DNA of 64,000 nt from an uncultured Sphingomonas sp. (GTDB taxonomy: Bacteria; Pseudomonadota; Alphaproteobacteria; Sphingomonadales; Sphingomonadaceae). The stretch lies in NCBI GenBank assembly GCA_913776045.1, contig CAJYOI010000032.1:1-64000 (forward strand), given 5' to 3'. Below the pieces are notes generated by a model. It was not told the DNA's origin. It saw only the letters and a program-made list of their open reading frames with translations, and made no database searches. This document shows positions 24,963-33,889 of the stretch, piece by piece. The position numbers were made by a program, and so were the translations under genes. Numbering within the stretch: the first letter of the stretch is position 1; each line of letters starts with the position of its first letter.

Positions 24963-25322
24963 ATGGTCGATCTGCCGAAACCCTGGGATGCGGCCTTGGT
25001 CCGCAAATGGCTCGATCGCCGGCACGCGGCGGCGCGGCTGGACCAGTCGGCGGCCGACCGGCGCGGCTACGATGCGCGCGACGATTTCGACAAGGCCGCG
25101 GCCGAGGAATGGGTCTGCCGGACGCTCAGGGACGACGACGCGGTGTCCGAACAGGCTGCCTTTGCCATTCGTCTCAAGGAGTTGATCGCACAGGACGAGT
25201 ATTCTGCCACCGGCCTGTACGACGATCTCCGCTTCGAACGACATGTTCGCACCTATCTGCGCAAGCTGGCGAAGATGACGAAGGCGAACGAGGGTTTCGA
25301 GAAGACCTTCCGCCATCAGTGA
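24963..25322 (+). CDS. Hypothetical helical protein, 119 aa
   Basis: A soluble, strongly charged, probably all-helical protein starting MVDLPKPWDAALVRKWLDRR, with a good ribosome binding site (AAGGA) before ATG 24963. It has no signal peptide, membrane helix or motif that I can name. It is divergent from the HNH gene (88 bp apart) and convergent with the S9 peptidase gene. Codon usage matches real neighbours. Confidence 0.5.
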   Translation: MVDLPKPWDAALVRKWLDRRHAAARLDQSAADRRGYDARDDFDKAAAEEWVCRTLRDDDAVSEQAAFAIRLKELIAQDEYSATGLYDDLRFERHVRTYLRKLAKMTKANEGFEKTFRHQ

Positions 25323-25345
25323 CGGCGATAATGCGATTGTGACCT

Positions 25346-27679
25346 CTATCTGCTCGCCCCCGGCGCGGTGATTTTAAACTCCTTGGGCGGGGTCGCGCCC
25401 ATCAGGTTTTCGACGAAGTAATCCCACCGCTTCCGCATCATATAGTTGGACTGATCCCCGAACCCGTGACGGGCGCGCGGGAAGAGGATCAGGTCGAAAT
25501 CCTTGTTCGCCTTTTGCAGCGCGTCCACGACCAGCAAGGTGTTCGAGACCGGCACATTGTCGTCGAGCATGCCGTGCGCGAGCAGCAGCTTGCCCTGCAG
25601 GTTCTTGGCGAAGTCCTGATTGGCCTGCAGGTCGTAGTTGGTCGTCTTGCCGTCGGTTTCGAGAAGCCCCAGATACTTCTCGTAATAATCGTCCTCATAG
25701 TTGCGGTTGTCGTGGTTGCCGCTTTCCGCAATGCCGACCTTGAAGAAGCCCGGGTAGCGGAACATCGCTGCCGCGGTCGCATTTCCGCCGCCCGAATGAC
25801 CCCAGATCCCGACGCGGTCGCTGTCCAGCCAAGCATAACGCCTGGCGAGATCCTGAATGCCGGTGACCTGATCGGGCACGGCCTGCTTGCCCATGTCGCG
25901 GTAGTAATGGTCCTGGAACGCCTTGCTCCGTCGCGGCGTCCCCATGCCGTCGATCGCGACGACGGCGAACCCGAGCTGCGCCAGAGCGCCCATATCCCCC
26001 ATCGCCGGCGAGAATTGCCGCGACGAAATCGTGCCCGTGAAGGGGCCTGGATAGATGTAATCGACGACCGGATATTTTTTCGCCGGATCCAGCGCGGCAG
26101 GCTTGAACAGCAGGCCGTGGCATAGCGTCTTGCCGTCGCTGCACGCGACCGCGATACTCTCCGGCGCCTGCCACCCCGTCGCGCGCAGGCGAGTCAGATC
26201 GCCCTTCGCAAGCGAGGTGACAACCGTGCCGTCGGCGCGCCGCAGCACCGCGGTCTGTGCCTCCTGCGGGGTCGAGTAGATATCGACGAAATAGCGTCCG
26301 TCGCTCGACGGGATCGCGATATGATCCTGCCGCTCGGGCGTCAGCAGCGTCGGCGTACCGCCCTTCAGGTCGATCCCATAGATGCTACGGTAATAGGGGT
26401 CGTTCCCGCGCTCGCGCCCGACACCGGCGACCAGCATCTTGCCCGTACGCTCGTCGATGTGGATCGGATGGTCGACGTTCCATGCCCCGCGGGTCACCTG
26501 TCGTACCAGCTTTCCGGTGGCGGCGTTGTACAGGTAATAATGGCCCCAGTCGTCGCGCTGCGACCACCACAGGATCTCGCCACGTTCCGACAGGTAGCGC
26601 CAGTTGATCCCTTCGTCGTTGTAGCCGCTGTCGAACCAGGTCGGTACGGTTTCGGTGAACACGTCACGTACCGCACCGGTACCAACATCGGCGATACGAA
26701 CCGTCTCGACCTTGTGATCGCGCGAGGTCGACACGAAGGCGAGCGTGCGACCGTCCTTCGCCCACTGCATGTCCTGCGGGCCGTCGCCGCAGACCACGTC
26801 ATCGCACAGCGAGGAGCGGTGGAGATCCGCCGGCATCTTCAGCCGCGTCACGGTACCAGCATCTGTATCGACGATGACGCGGTGAATCTTGAAAATCTCC
26901 TTGTCGCCGACAAACGGATATTTCCAGGTATCGACGACCGAATGGCCGACCTGCGTCGTCGTGGTTGAAAAATCGGCCACGGCGCGCTGGTCCTGCTGGA
27001 AGGTTGCCACCTTCTTCGAATCGGGAGACCAGATGACAATCGCGCGATTCGAGCGCTGCCAGCCCGCGTTATCGGTCGCGTAGCCGAAATCCTTCACGCC
27101 ATCGGTCGTCAGCTGCCGCTCCGCACCGGTGCCGACGTCGCGGACCCACAGGTTCCAGTCGCGGATGAAGACCGCGCGCTCGCCGTCGGGCGACAGCACC
27201 GCGTCGGGCTGCGCGCGCCGGGCGCCCTCGGACGCCTGCGGCACGGCGACCTTGCTGCAGGTGTAGGGTTGCGCCATCGCGCACGCATATTTCTCGCCCC
27301 GCACGGTCAGGACGGCAGTGCTCTTGGCGAAATCCGGTTCGAAGCCGCTCAAGCCGAGCTTGGTCGCATCGCGCTCCTTCAACCCCGCTGTATTCAGCGC
27401 GCCGACGAGGAGCTTGGTATCGAAGGCCGGCGCCTTCGTGCCCTTTTCCGCATCGACCAGCATGATCGTCGGGACGCCGCGATCGGTGTCGACATACCAG
27501 AAACGCCGCGCATCGATCCAATAGGCGGCTCGTACCGCATGGTCGACCAGCGGCGCGGTCCATGGCCCCAGCTGGTGCATGGCGCGGGTATAGTCGGCGT
27601 CCGTCACCACCGGCCGTTGCTGCGCGGTCGCCGTGCCGGCGATCAGGGACATCGAGAGGCAGCAGGCAAGCAGGCGCAT
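25346..27679 (-). CDS. S9B dipeptidyl-peptidase IV-like peptidase, secreted
   Basis: A 777-residue exported serine peptidase with a signal peptide ending at TATAQ. The N-terminal beta-propeller (about 35-480, DPPIV N-terminal region) is followed by an alpha/beta hydrolase domain. The catalytic Ser is in GIWGHSGGGNAT, Asp in GMLDDNVPVSNT and His in RARHGFGDQ. Such enzymes remove X-Pro or X-Ala dipeptides in the periplasm. ATG 27679 fits the signal peptide; the frame is open 41 codons further upstream without a plausible leader. Confidence 0.92.
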   Translation of the reverse strand: MRLLACCLSMSLIAGTATAQQRPVVTDADYTRAMHQLGPWTAPLVDHAVRAAYWIDARRFWYVDTDRGVPTIMLVDAEKGTKAPAFDTKLLVGALNTAGLKERDATKLGLSGFEPDFAKSTAVLTVRGEKYACAMAQPYTCSKVAVPQASEGARRAQPDAVLSPDGERAVFIRDWNLWVRDVGTGAERQLTTDGVKDFGYATDNAGWQRSNRAIVIWSPDSKKVATFQQDQRAVADFSTTTTQVGHSVVDTWKYPFVGDKEIFKIHRVIVDTDAGTVTRLKMPADLHRSSLCDDVVCGDGPQDMQWAKDGRTLAFVSTSRDHKVETVRIADVGTGAVRDVFTETVPTWFDSGYNDEGINWRYLSERGEILWWSQRDDWGHYYLYNAATGKLVRQVTRGAWNVDHPIHIDERTGKMLVAGVGRERGNDPYYRSIYGIDLKGGTPTLLTPERQDHIAIPSSDGRYFVDIYSTPQEAQTAVLRRADGTVVTSLAKGDLTRLRATGWQAPESIAVACSDGKTLCHGLLFKPAALDPAKKYPVVDYIYPGPFTGTISSRQFSPAMGDMGALAQLGFAVVAIDGMGTPRRSKAFQDHYYRDMGKQAVPDQVTGIQDLARRYAWLDSDRVGIWGHSGGGNATAAAMFRYPGFFKVGIAESGNHDNRNYEDDYYEKYLGLLETDGKTTNYDLQANQDFAKNLQGKLLLAHGMLDDNVPVSNTLLVVDALQKANKDFDLILFPRARHGFGDQSNYMMRKRWDYFVENLMGATPPKEFKITAPGASR

Positions 27680-27834
27680 CGGGAAGCTTTCCGAAAAAGA
27701 CGATTCGACACGCCGCGGGCTAAATGCGGTCCCGTCGCAACCGATAGGGCAAGCCACGTTATGCAGGGCGCCAGCGGCCGTCGCAAGTCCGACGCCCCGC
27801 ACTCGCCACTGATCGACGGCAGGCAGAGCGCGCG

Positions 27835-29226
27835 TCAGCTCACCGGAAGGCGCAACGTCGCGATCGTGCCGCCACCCGGCGCATCCGTCAGCGTCAGCGT
27901 GCCGCCATGCTGCGCAGCGACATTCTGCACGATGCTAAGCCCCAGACCGACGCCCCCCGTGTCCCGATTGCGCGAGGCGTCGCCGCGTTCGAAGGGGCGC
28001 AACAGGCGCGCGCGGTCCTCCGCAGGGATGCCGGGGCCGGCGTCGATGACGCGGACGACGGCCCGGCCGCCGTCGCGCGCCAGCTCGATCCGGCCGCCGC
28101 CGGCATAGTCGATCGCGTTGCGGATCAGGTTCTCGAGCGCGCGACGAAGCGCAGGTTCGATGGCGACGACCGTCGGCTCCGCGCCGTCCATCAGGGTGAC
28201 CTGCGGCAGGTCAGCAAGGATGTCGGCGATCAGCGCACGCAGCGCAACCGTCTGGCGCGGCGCCGTGGCGATGCGGGCATAGTCTAGCACGTCGGCGATC
28301 ATCGCCTGCATCCGATCGGCATCCGCAATCATCCGGCTGCGCTGCGGCTCGGGCGCGGATTCGATGCGCAGGCGCAGGCTGGTGAGCGGCGTGCGCAGGT
28401 CGTGAGCGACGGCGGTCAGCATCCGCATGCGTTCGTCCGCCTCCGCCGCCAGCCGCGTGCGAAGTTGCACGATGGCGCCGGCCGCTTCCTGCAATTCGCG
28501 CGGTCCCTGGGCCTGCGGCGGGTCGTCCCCGGCATCGATCGCGACCGCGAGCGCGCGGAACGGGCGGGTCAGGCGGCGCGCGAACAGCCAAACGAGGGGC
28601 GCGAGCACGGCGAGGCACGCAGCGAGCGCCGCAAGCCCCTTCATCCGCCAGCCGGCGAAGATCGGCGAGCGCGGCGCAACCGTCAGCCAGCGCCCGTCGG
28701 CCAGCCGCACGCCGGCAACGAACGCCGGCTGCGGCAACGCCTGCAACAGGTCGGTGACGATCGGATTGCTCCAGGTCGACCCGATCATGCGCGTCGGCAG
28801 CGTGCCGCTCCGGCGGATGACGACCGCTCCCTTCGGTGGCGTGCCGCCCGGCCAGATCAGCTTGGGCGGTGGCACGCCTGCGCCCTTCGACGCGGTGAAG
28901 ACGATCATTCCGCCATCGGGCAGCTTGCTGTCGTTCGCCCACACCACCCGGACGTTTTCGGGCGGACGCCCCAGCATCCGGGCGAGCACCGGCTGGAGAA
29001 GTTTGGCAGAGCTTCCCTCAGGCGCGGGCCCGATGCTACGCTCCAGCTTCGTTTCGCCGCCCCGCAGGGCCTGCGCCGCCTCGGCGACCGACATCCGCAC
29101 CGCCGGTGGATCGGGCATCAGCAGAACGATGCTGGCCGTGATGACGACGCTGAGCACCGCGATCGCGACGCTGAACCCGCCGATCGCGGTCAGCGCGCTG
29201 GGGCGGGTCCAGAGTGCGCGGATCAT
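27835..29226 (-). CDS. Two-component sensor histidine kinase
   Basis: A 463-residue membrane kinase. It has TM1 near residues 18-38 and a periplasmic sensor (about 40-190) that repeats IVFTASKGAGVPPPKL and LPTRMIGST segments. TM2 lies near 200-220, followed by a HAMP region. HisKA has phospho-His around 271 in VAHDLRTPLTSL. HATPase_c shows NAIDYAGGG, DAGPGIPAEDR and GGVGLGLSIV. The signal sensed is unknown. Its start overlaps the stop of the response regulator gene by 4 bases, so the regulator is translated first and the two are coupled. Confidence 0.92.
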   Translation of the reverse strand: MIRALWTRPSALTAIGGFSVAIAVLSVVITASIVLLMPDPPAVRMSVAEAAQALRGGETKLERSIGPAPEGSSAKLLQPVLARMLGRPPENVRVVWANDSKLPDGGMIVFTASKGAGVPPPKLIWPGGTPPKGAVVIRRSGTLPTRMIGSTWSNPIVTDLLQALPQPAFVAGVRLADGRWLTVAPRSPIFAGWRMKGLAALAACLAVLAPLVWLFARRLTRPFRALAVAIDAGDDPPQAQGPRELQEAAGAIVQLRTRLAAEADERMRMLTAVAHDLRTPLTSLRLRIESAPEPQRSRMIADADRMQAMIADVLDYARIATAPRQTVALRALIADILADLPQVTLMDGAEPTVVAIEPALRRALENLIRNAIDYAGGGRIELARDGGRAVVRVIDAGPGIPAEDRARLLRPFERGDASRNRDTGGVGLGLSIVQNVAAQHGGTLTLTDAPGGGTIATLRLPVS

Positions 29227-29942
29227 GCCGGTCGCACCGCCGGCAGAAATCGGTAGCCGGCACCCCGCACCGTCTCGATCAGCGGGGCCGGATCGGCCTC
29301 CGCCAGCTTGCGGCGCAAGCGGCTGACCGCGATGTCGATCGCGCGGTCATAGGCGGCGGCATCGAGCCCGCGCGCCGCATCGAGCAGCAGGTCGCGGCTG
29401 AGCACCCGCCCAGGCCGGCGGACGAAGGCGGCGAGCAGGGCGTGTTCGCCTTCGCTCAACACCACCGCCCGTCCCTGCGGGTCACGCAGCCGGCGTTCGT
29501 CGGCGCTGAACCGCCAGCCGCCGAACTGGACCGTATCGGACGACGCAGACGGCGTCGCCTCGGCGCGGGGGCGGCGCAGCAGGGCGCGGACGCGGGCGAG
29601 CAATTCGCGGGGTTCGAACGGCTTGGCGAGATAATCCCACGCGCCGACCTCGAGCCCGACCACCCGGTCGGTCACGGCATCGAGCGCGCTGAGCATCAGG
29701 ATCGGCACCCCGCCGGGCGCGAGGCGGCGGCAGAGCGACAGGCCGTCCTCGCCCGGCATCATCACGTCGATAACCAGCAGGTCCGCCGGCGCCTCTGCCA
29801 GCAACTGGTCGCAGGCCGCCGCTCCCGACGCGGTGCGCACCGCATAGCCGTGACCGCCGAGATAGTCGGCCAGCGCATCGCGGATGCTGGTGTCGTCGTC
29901 GACCACGACGATGCGGTCGGCTTGGGGCGTTTCGGTCGGCAT
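29223..29942 (-). CDS. OmpR-family response regulator
   Basis: A 239-residue regulator. The receiver has an acidic pair in VVDDD, phospho-acceptor Asp near 54 in VIDVMMPGEDG and Lys in YLAKPFEPREL. The winged-helix DNA-binding domain is at about 135-235, with LSEGEHALLAAFVRRPGRVL and SRLRRKL motifs. The ATG lies divergent from a secreted-protein/receptor gene pair (117 bp gap), a likely target of regulation. It is co-transcribed with the sensor kinase gene. Confidence 0.94.
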   Translation of the reverse strand: MPTETPQADRIVVVDDDTSIRDALADYLGGHGYAVRTASGAAACDQLLAEAPADLLVIDVMMPGEDGLSLCRRLAPGGVPILMLSALDAVTDRVVGLEVGAWDYLAKPFEPRELLARVRALLRRPRAEATPSASSDTVQFGGWRFSADERRLRDPQGRAVVLSEGEHALLAAFVRRPGRVLSRDLLLDAARGLDAAAYDRAIDIAVSRLRRKLAEADPAPLIETVRGAGYRFLPAVRPA

Positions 29943-30059
29943 GCGCGAAACGGGATAGCACGGCTTTGTAGCATCTTCGTATCGCCGCCCGACACGAACG
30001 CGCCATCCCGCAGTTACGTCGCCCTGCTTAACCGGCGACGTCAGAAATCGGAGACGCCA

Positions 30060-30434
30060 ATGTTCGTGACCCTAGCCCTGGCGCTTGCCAGCCCCACCGC
30101 CGCCGCTCCCGTCGCGCCTGCCACCTGTACCTCGTCCCTGCCCGCCGATCGTGTCGCGGGGCGCTGGACCGGGTCGTTCGCGGGTACCGACTGGACGTTC
30201 GAATTGACAAGAGAGGGCGAAGCCTGGGTCGGTAGATACCAGACGTCGAAAGTCAGCATCTGGCGACCGCTCGAGGCGGTATCGGTCGCAAGCGGCTGCG
30301 CCACCTTCAGCGTGAAATCCGAACCGCGCCTGACCTTCGACCTCGCGCTTGAAGCGGCGGGCGAGAGCCTGTCGGGCGAAGTGGCGATTGCGGGACACGT
30401 CAGCCTGCCGTTCGCCGCTAAGCGGGTTTCGTAG
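30060..30434 (+). CDS. Small secreted protein, unknown
   Basis: A 124-residue protein with a short signal peptide (FVTLALALASPTAAA) and a compact beta-rich mature domain. The latter contains RVAGRWTGSFAGTDWTFELT and ends SLPFAAKRVS, reminiscent of small lipocalin-like 'W-x-G' exported domains but not assigned. The ATG at 30060 has GGAG upstream. The stop is followed by three bases before the receptor-like gene, so the two form an operon divergent from the two-component system. Confidence 0.6.
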   Translation: MFVTLALALASPTAAAPVAPATCTSSLPADRVAGRWTGSFAGTDWTFELTREGEAWVGRYQTSKVSIWRPLEAVSVASGCATFSVKSEPRLTFDLALEAAGESLSGEVAIAGHVSLPFAAKRVS

Positions 30435-30437
30435 CCC

Positions 30438-32840
30438 ATGCCGATGTTGGTGATCGTCGCCGCATTGGCCCAGGCCGCCGCGCCCCAGACGCCGCCGCGC
30501 ATGATGGAGTTTCGCGGCGCCGACGGGAAACCGTTGCCGGAGGAGATTCAGGCGCGCCTGCGCGAACGGTTCAAGGATGCCGCCCCGGTGCCCCGCCCGG
30601 CTGGGACGGAGGGCGAGGTCGTGGTGCGCGGCCAGCGCCCACGCGGGTCTGCGCTGGGCGACATCCCACCCGAACGCACGCTGTCGGCGGTCGACATCCG
30701 GTCGTACGGTGCGAATTCGGTGGCCGAACTGATCCAGGCGCTCGGCGCGCAGGTATCGAGCGGGCGCGGGCGCGAGGACGCCGGGCCGATCGTGCTGCTG
30801 AACGGCAAGCGCGTGTCGAGCTTTGCTGAAATCGCCAAGATCCCGACCGAAGCGATCGAACGCACCGACATCCTGCCCGAGGAGGTCGCGCTGCAGTACG
30901 GCTATCCGGCCGACCAAAAGGTGGTGAACGTCGTCACCTTCGAACGCTTTTCCTCGCGGATCGGGCAGTTGAGCCTCGTCGCCCCGACCGAAGGCGGCCA
31001 GATGACGAGCGGCGGCAGCGCCAACGTCCTGAGGTTGCGCGGCGACACCCGCACGCAGATCGACGCCGAGATCAGCCGGTCGAGCGCGCTACTGGAAAGC
31101 GAACGCGACGTGCGGCAGCCGTCAGGCGATCCGACGCTTGGTGATTTTCGCACGCTGCTGCCCGCCTCTCAGCGCGTGTCTCTCGGTGGCACGATCGCAG
31201 GAACGCCGTTGAAGGACGTTTCCGCGTCACTGAATGGCAGGTTCGACACAACCCGGACCCGGGCCGTCGTCGGACGGAGCGCCGCAGGGCCGTTGCAGCG
31301 GGAGGGCGAAACCGAGACCGCACATTTGGGCATCGTCATGGGTGGGCGGATGGCCACATGGTTGTGGACGGCGACGGGGAATCTCGATCGTTTCACCGGC
31401 ACGACGACCACCGACACTGGCATCGCCGCGACGCCGCGCAACGACACGCGCTTCGCCAACACGGTCGCCAACACGGACGTTCTGCTCAACGGATCGCCCT
31501 TTGCCCTGCCCGCCGGAAAGGCGGCAGCGAGCCTGCGCGCGGCGGTGTCGTCGCGCCATTTCGACAGCCGATCGGTGCTGGGCAGCGGGTCGCGCACCGC
31601 CGACCTGGGCCGCGATACCGCATCGGTACAGGGGACGATCGACCTGCCAATCACCGGCCGCGCGACACCCGCCCTCGGCTGGCTCGGCAAGCTGTCGGCC
31701 AATGCGACGGCGCAGGTCGAGCGGGTATCGGATGTCGGCACGTTGCATGGATTCGGCTATGGCCTCGCCTGGTCGCCGCTCCCGGCCGTGTCGCTGCTCG
31801 CCTCGGTAACCGACGAGCAGGCCGCGCCGACGCTCGAACAGCTCGGCAATCCGCTGACCGTCGTCCCGAACGTCCGCACCTATGATCTCGTACGCGGCGA
31901 GACGGTCGACGTCACCCGCGTCTTCGGCGGCAATCGCGCGCTCAGATCCGACGATCGCCATGTCTTGAGCCTTGGCCTCACGATCAAGCCGTTCGCGAAG
32001 AAGGACCTGATCCTCACCGCCGATTATATCACGACGCGGATCGACGACCCGGTCGCACAATTCCCCCTGGCCAGCCCGCAGGTCGAGGCGGCGTTTCCCG
32101 ACCGCATTACGCGCGACGCGGGCGGTCGACTGGCGCGCATCGACGCGACGCCGGTCAATTTCGCGCAGAGCCGGCAGCGTCAGCTTCGATGGGGCATCAG
32201 TTACATGATGCCGCTCGGCCCGCTGCCGCCCGGTGTCCAGAACGCCAATCTGCGCGTCTTTTCGAGTGAAGCGGAGGCCAAGCGCCGCCTGCCGCCGGGT
32301 GCGCAGATGATGCGGGTCGATGCCGGCAGCCCCGCCGCGAGGCGATTCGAAAACCTGACCAGCCGGCTGATGTTCAGCCTGCAGCACAATTGGCGGCTGG
32401 AGGACAGCGTTCTGCTGCGCGCCGGCGGGCCGACGCTTAACCTGCTGGGCGGCGACGCGCTCGACAATCGCGGCGGGCGACCGCGCCATGAAATCGAGAT
32501 GCAGGCCGGCGCCTTCAAACGCGGGCTCGGCGCGCGGCTGACGGCGACGTGGCAGAGCGGGACGACCGTCCGGGGGCTTGCGGGATCTGCCAGCAACCTG
32601 AGCTTCGGCGATCTGTCGACGGTCAATCTCAACCTGTTCGCGAATGTCGCTGACTATATCGGCCGTTCGAAGGCACCGGCCTGGTTGAAGGGCACCCGAA
32701 TCAGCCTGTCCGCAACCAATCTATTCGACGCGCGACAGGACGTGCGCGACGGATCGGAGGCGACGCCGATCGGCTATCAGCCGGCCTATCTCAATCCTAT
32801 CGGCCGGACGGTCGCGCTCAGTCTGCGCAAGGTCTTCTGA
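30438..32840 (+). CDS. TonB-dependent receptor-like outer-membrane protein
   Basis: An 800-residue outer-membrane protein. After the signal peptide comes a short linker (EFRGADGKPLPEEIQARL), then a TonB-receptor plug: EVVVRGQRP, ADIRSYGANSVAELIQALGA-like core, GPIVLLNGKRVSSF and TEAIERTDILPEEVALQYGY. A large barrel ends in a C-terminal Phe (RKVF). The plug uses DILPEEVALQYGY in place of the classical VLRGPQGTLYG, as in a distinct sphingomonad/caulobacter subgroup with unknown substrates. Its position next to a two-component system suggests regulated uptake or sensing. Confidence 0.75.
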   Translation: MPMLVIVAALAQAAAPQTPPRMMEFRGADGKPLPEEIQARLRERFKDAAPVPRPAGTEGEVVVRGQRPRGSALGDIPPERTLSAVDIRSYGANSVAELIQALGAQVSSGRGREDAGPIVLLNGKRVSSFAEIAKIPTEAIERTDILPEEVALQYGYPADQKVVNVVTFERFSSRIGQLSLVAPTEGGQMTSGGSANVLRLRGDTRTQIDAEISRSSALLESERDVRQPSGDPTLGDFRTLLPASQRVSLGGTIAGTPLKDVSASLNGRFDTTRTRAVVGRSAAGPLQREGETETAHLGIVMGGRMATWLWTATGNLDRFTGTTTTDTGIAATPRNDTRFANTVANTDVLLNGSPFALPAGKAAASLRAAVSSRHFDSRSVLGSGSRTADLGRDTASVQGTIDLPITGRATPALGWLGKLSANATAQVERVSDVGTLHGFGYGLAWSPLPAVSLLASVTDEQAAPTLEQLGNPLTVVPNVRTYDLVRGETVDVTRVFGGNRALRSDDRHVLSLGLTIKPFAKKDLILTADYITTRIDDPVAQFPLASPQVEAAFPDRITRDAGGRLARIDATPVNFAQSRQRQLRWGISYMMPLGPLPPGVQNANLRVFSSEAEAKRRLPPGAQMMRVDAGSPAARRFENLTSRLMFSLQHNWRLEDSVLLRAGGPTLNLLGGDALDNRGGRPRHEIEMQAGAFKRGLGARLTATWQSGTTVRGLAGSASNLSFGDLSTVNLNLFANVADYIGRSKAPAWLKGTRISLSATNLFDARQDVRDGSEATPIGYQPAYLNPIGRTVALSLRKVF

Positions 32841-32856
32841 CGCTCCACCCTCCGCC

Positions 32857-33297
32857 TCACCGCGCGAGCGCGCGGCGGAGGGTGTGAATCTGGCGGGTCA
32901 GCCCCTCGACATCCGGCATCGACATGCCCGTCCGCGCAAAGGCCTCCTGCGCGATACACCCACTCTCGGCGCGCAGACCGTCACCGCGTTCGGTCAAGGT
33001 AACGCGGACTTGGCGCTCGTCCTCGGGATTGCGTTCACGCGTCATCAGCCCCGCGGTCTCCAACCGCTTGACCAACGGCGTAATCGTGCTCGATTCGAGG
33101 CCGAGGCGCTCGGCCAGTCCGCCGATCGTGCGCCCATCTTCTTCCCAAAGTGCGTTCAGCACGAGATATTGCGGATAGGTCAGACCCAGCGCATCGAGCA
33201 GCGGCTTGTACACCCGGCCCATCGCCATCGAGGCTCCGTAAAGCGCGAAGCAAAGCTGCTCGTCCAGCGGCACCGGGCCTGTGATCACATCGGTCAT
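32857..33297 (-). CDS. ohrR: MarR-family organic hydroperoxide sensor OhrR
   Basis: A 146-residue MarR repressor. The peroxide-sensing Cys is near residue 16 in LDEQLCFALYGASMAM, the exact context of OhrR proteins, with nearby Tyr residues (ALTYPQYLVL) that stabilise the sulfenate. The winged helix holds GGLAERLGLESSTITPLVKRLE. It is divergent from ohr. It should repress ohr and release on oxidation by organic hydroperoxides. Confidence 0.92.
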   Translation of the reverse strand: MTDVITGPVPLDEQLCFALYGASMAMGRVYKPLLDALGLTYPQYLVLNALWEEDGRTIGGLAERLGLESSTITPLVKRLETAGLMTRERNPEDERQVRVTLTERGDGLRAESGCIAQEAFARTGMSMPDVEGLTRQIHTLRRALAR

Positions 33298-33351
33298 CCG
33301 AACGTCCTATACCGTCAGCGGGCAACACCCAAATTCGGGCTGGACATCAGT

Positions 33352-33385
33352 TTGATCCGTTTTATATCCCGCGATAACATTTATC
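33352..33385 (+). promoter_or_regulatory. ohr promoter with overlapping inverted repeat (probable OhrR operator)
   Basis: TTGATC (33352-33357), 17 bp, TAACAT (33375-33380). The -10 lies inside the inverted repeat GATAA-CAT-TTATC (33373-33385), ideally placed for OhrR repression, though the sequence differs from the published TACAATT-type boxes. Confidence 0.5.
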
Positions 33386-33403
33386 ACAATAATGGAATGT
33401 CTC

Positions 33404-33829
33404 ATGTCAGTCGATGTCAAATATCGCACGACCGCATCCGCCACGGGTGGCCGCGAAGGTACGGCCAGCAGCGATGACGGCAGGTTCGAGGCGCGGCTGT
33501 CGACGCCGAAGGAACTGGGCGGTGCTGGCGGTCAGGGGACCAACCCGGAACAGCTGTTCGCGGCCGGCTATTCGGCCTGCTTCATCGGTGCCCTGAAAGT
33601 CGCCGGGCAGCAACTGAAGGTCAAGGTGCCGGACGATGTGCGGGTCACCGCGAACGTCGGCATCGGTCCGCGTGCCGCCGGCGGCTTCGGCATCACCGCA
33701 GACCTGATCGTCGATCTGCCGGGCGTGGCGCGCGACCAGGCCCAACAGCTGGTCGACGCCGCGCATCAGATTTGCCCCTATTCGAATGCCACGCGCAATA
33801 ATGTCGACGTCGGGTTGTCCCTAGCCTGA
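33404..33829 (+). CDS. ohr: Organic hydroperoxide resistance protein Ohr
   Basis: A 141-residue OsmC-fold thiol peroxidase reducing organic hydroperoxides with lipoyl or thiol donors in the cytoplasm. Both active cysteines are present: SACFIGAL and QICPYSNATRNN, with the typical NPEQLFAAGYSACF start of the reactive helix. ATG 33404 with GGA upstream is preferred over the ATG at 33392. It is controlled by the divergent ohrR. Confidence 0.95.
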   Translation: MSVDVKYRTTASATGGREGTASSDDGRFEARLSTPKELGGAGGQGTNPEQLFAAGYSACFIGALKVAGQQLKVKVPDDVRVTANVGIGPRAAGGFGITADLIVDLPGVARDQAQQLVDAAHQICPYSNATRNNVDVGLSLA

Positions 33830-33889
33830 CCGCCGATCCGGCTTGCGGGGGAACCCTTCTCCCCCTCCCTCGCAAGCCGGCCCTCGGGT

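Noticed and set aside
24539..25322. HNH plus neighbour as a toxin-antitoxin or restriction system
   Set aside because: They are divergent, separated by 88 bp, and no methylase or antitoxin motif is seen; kept only as a low-interest question.
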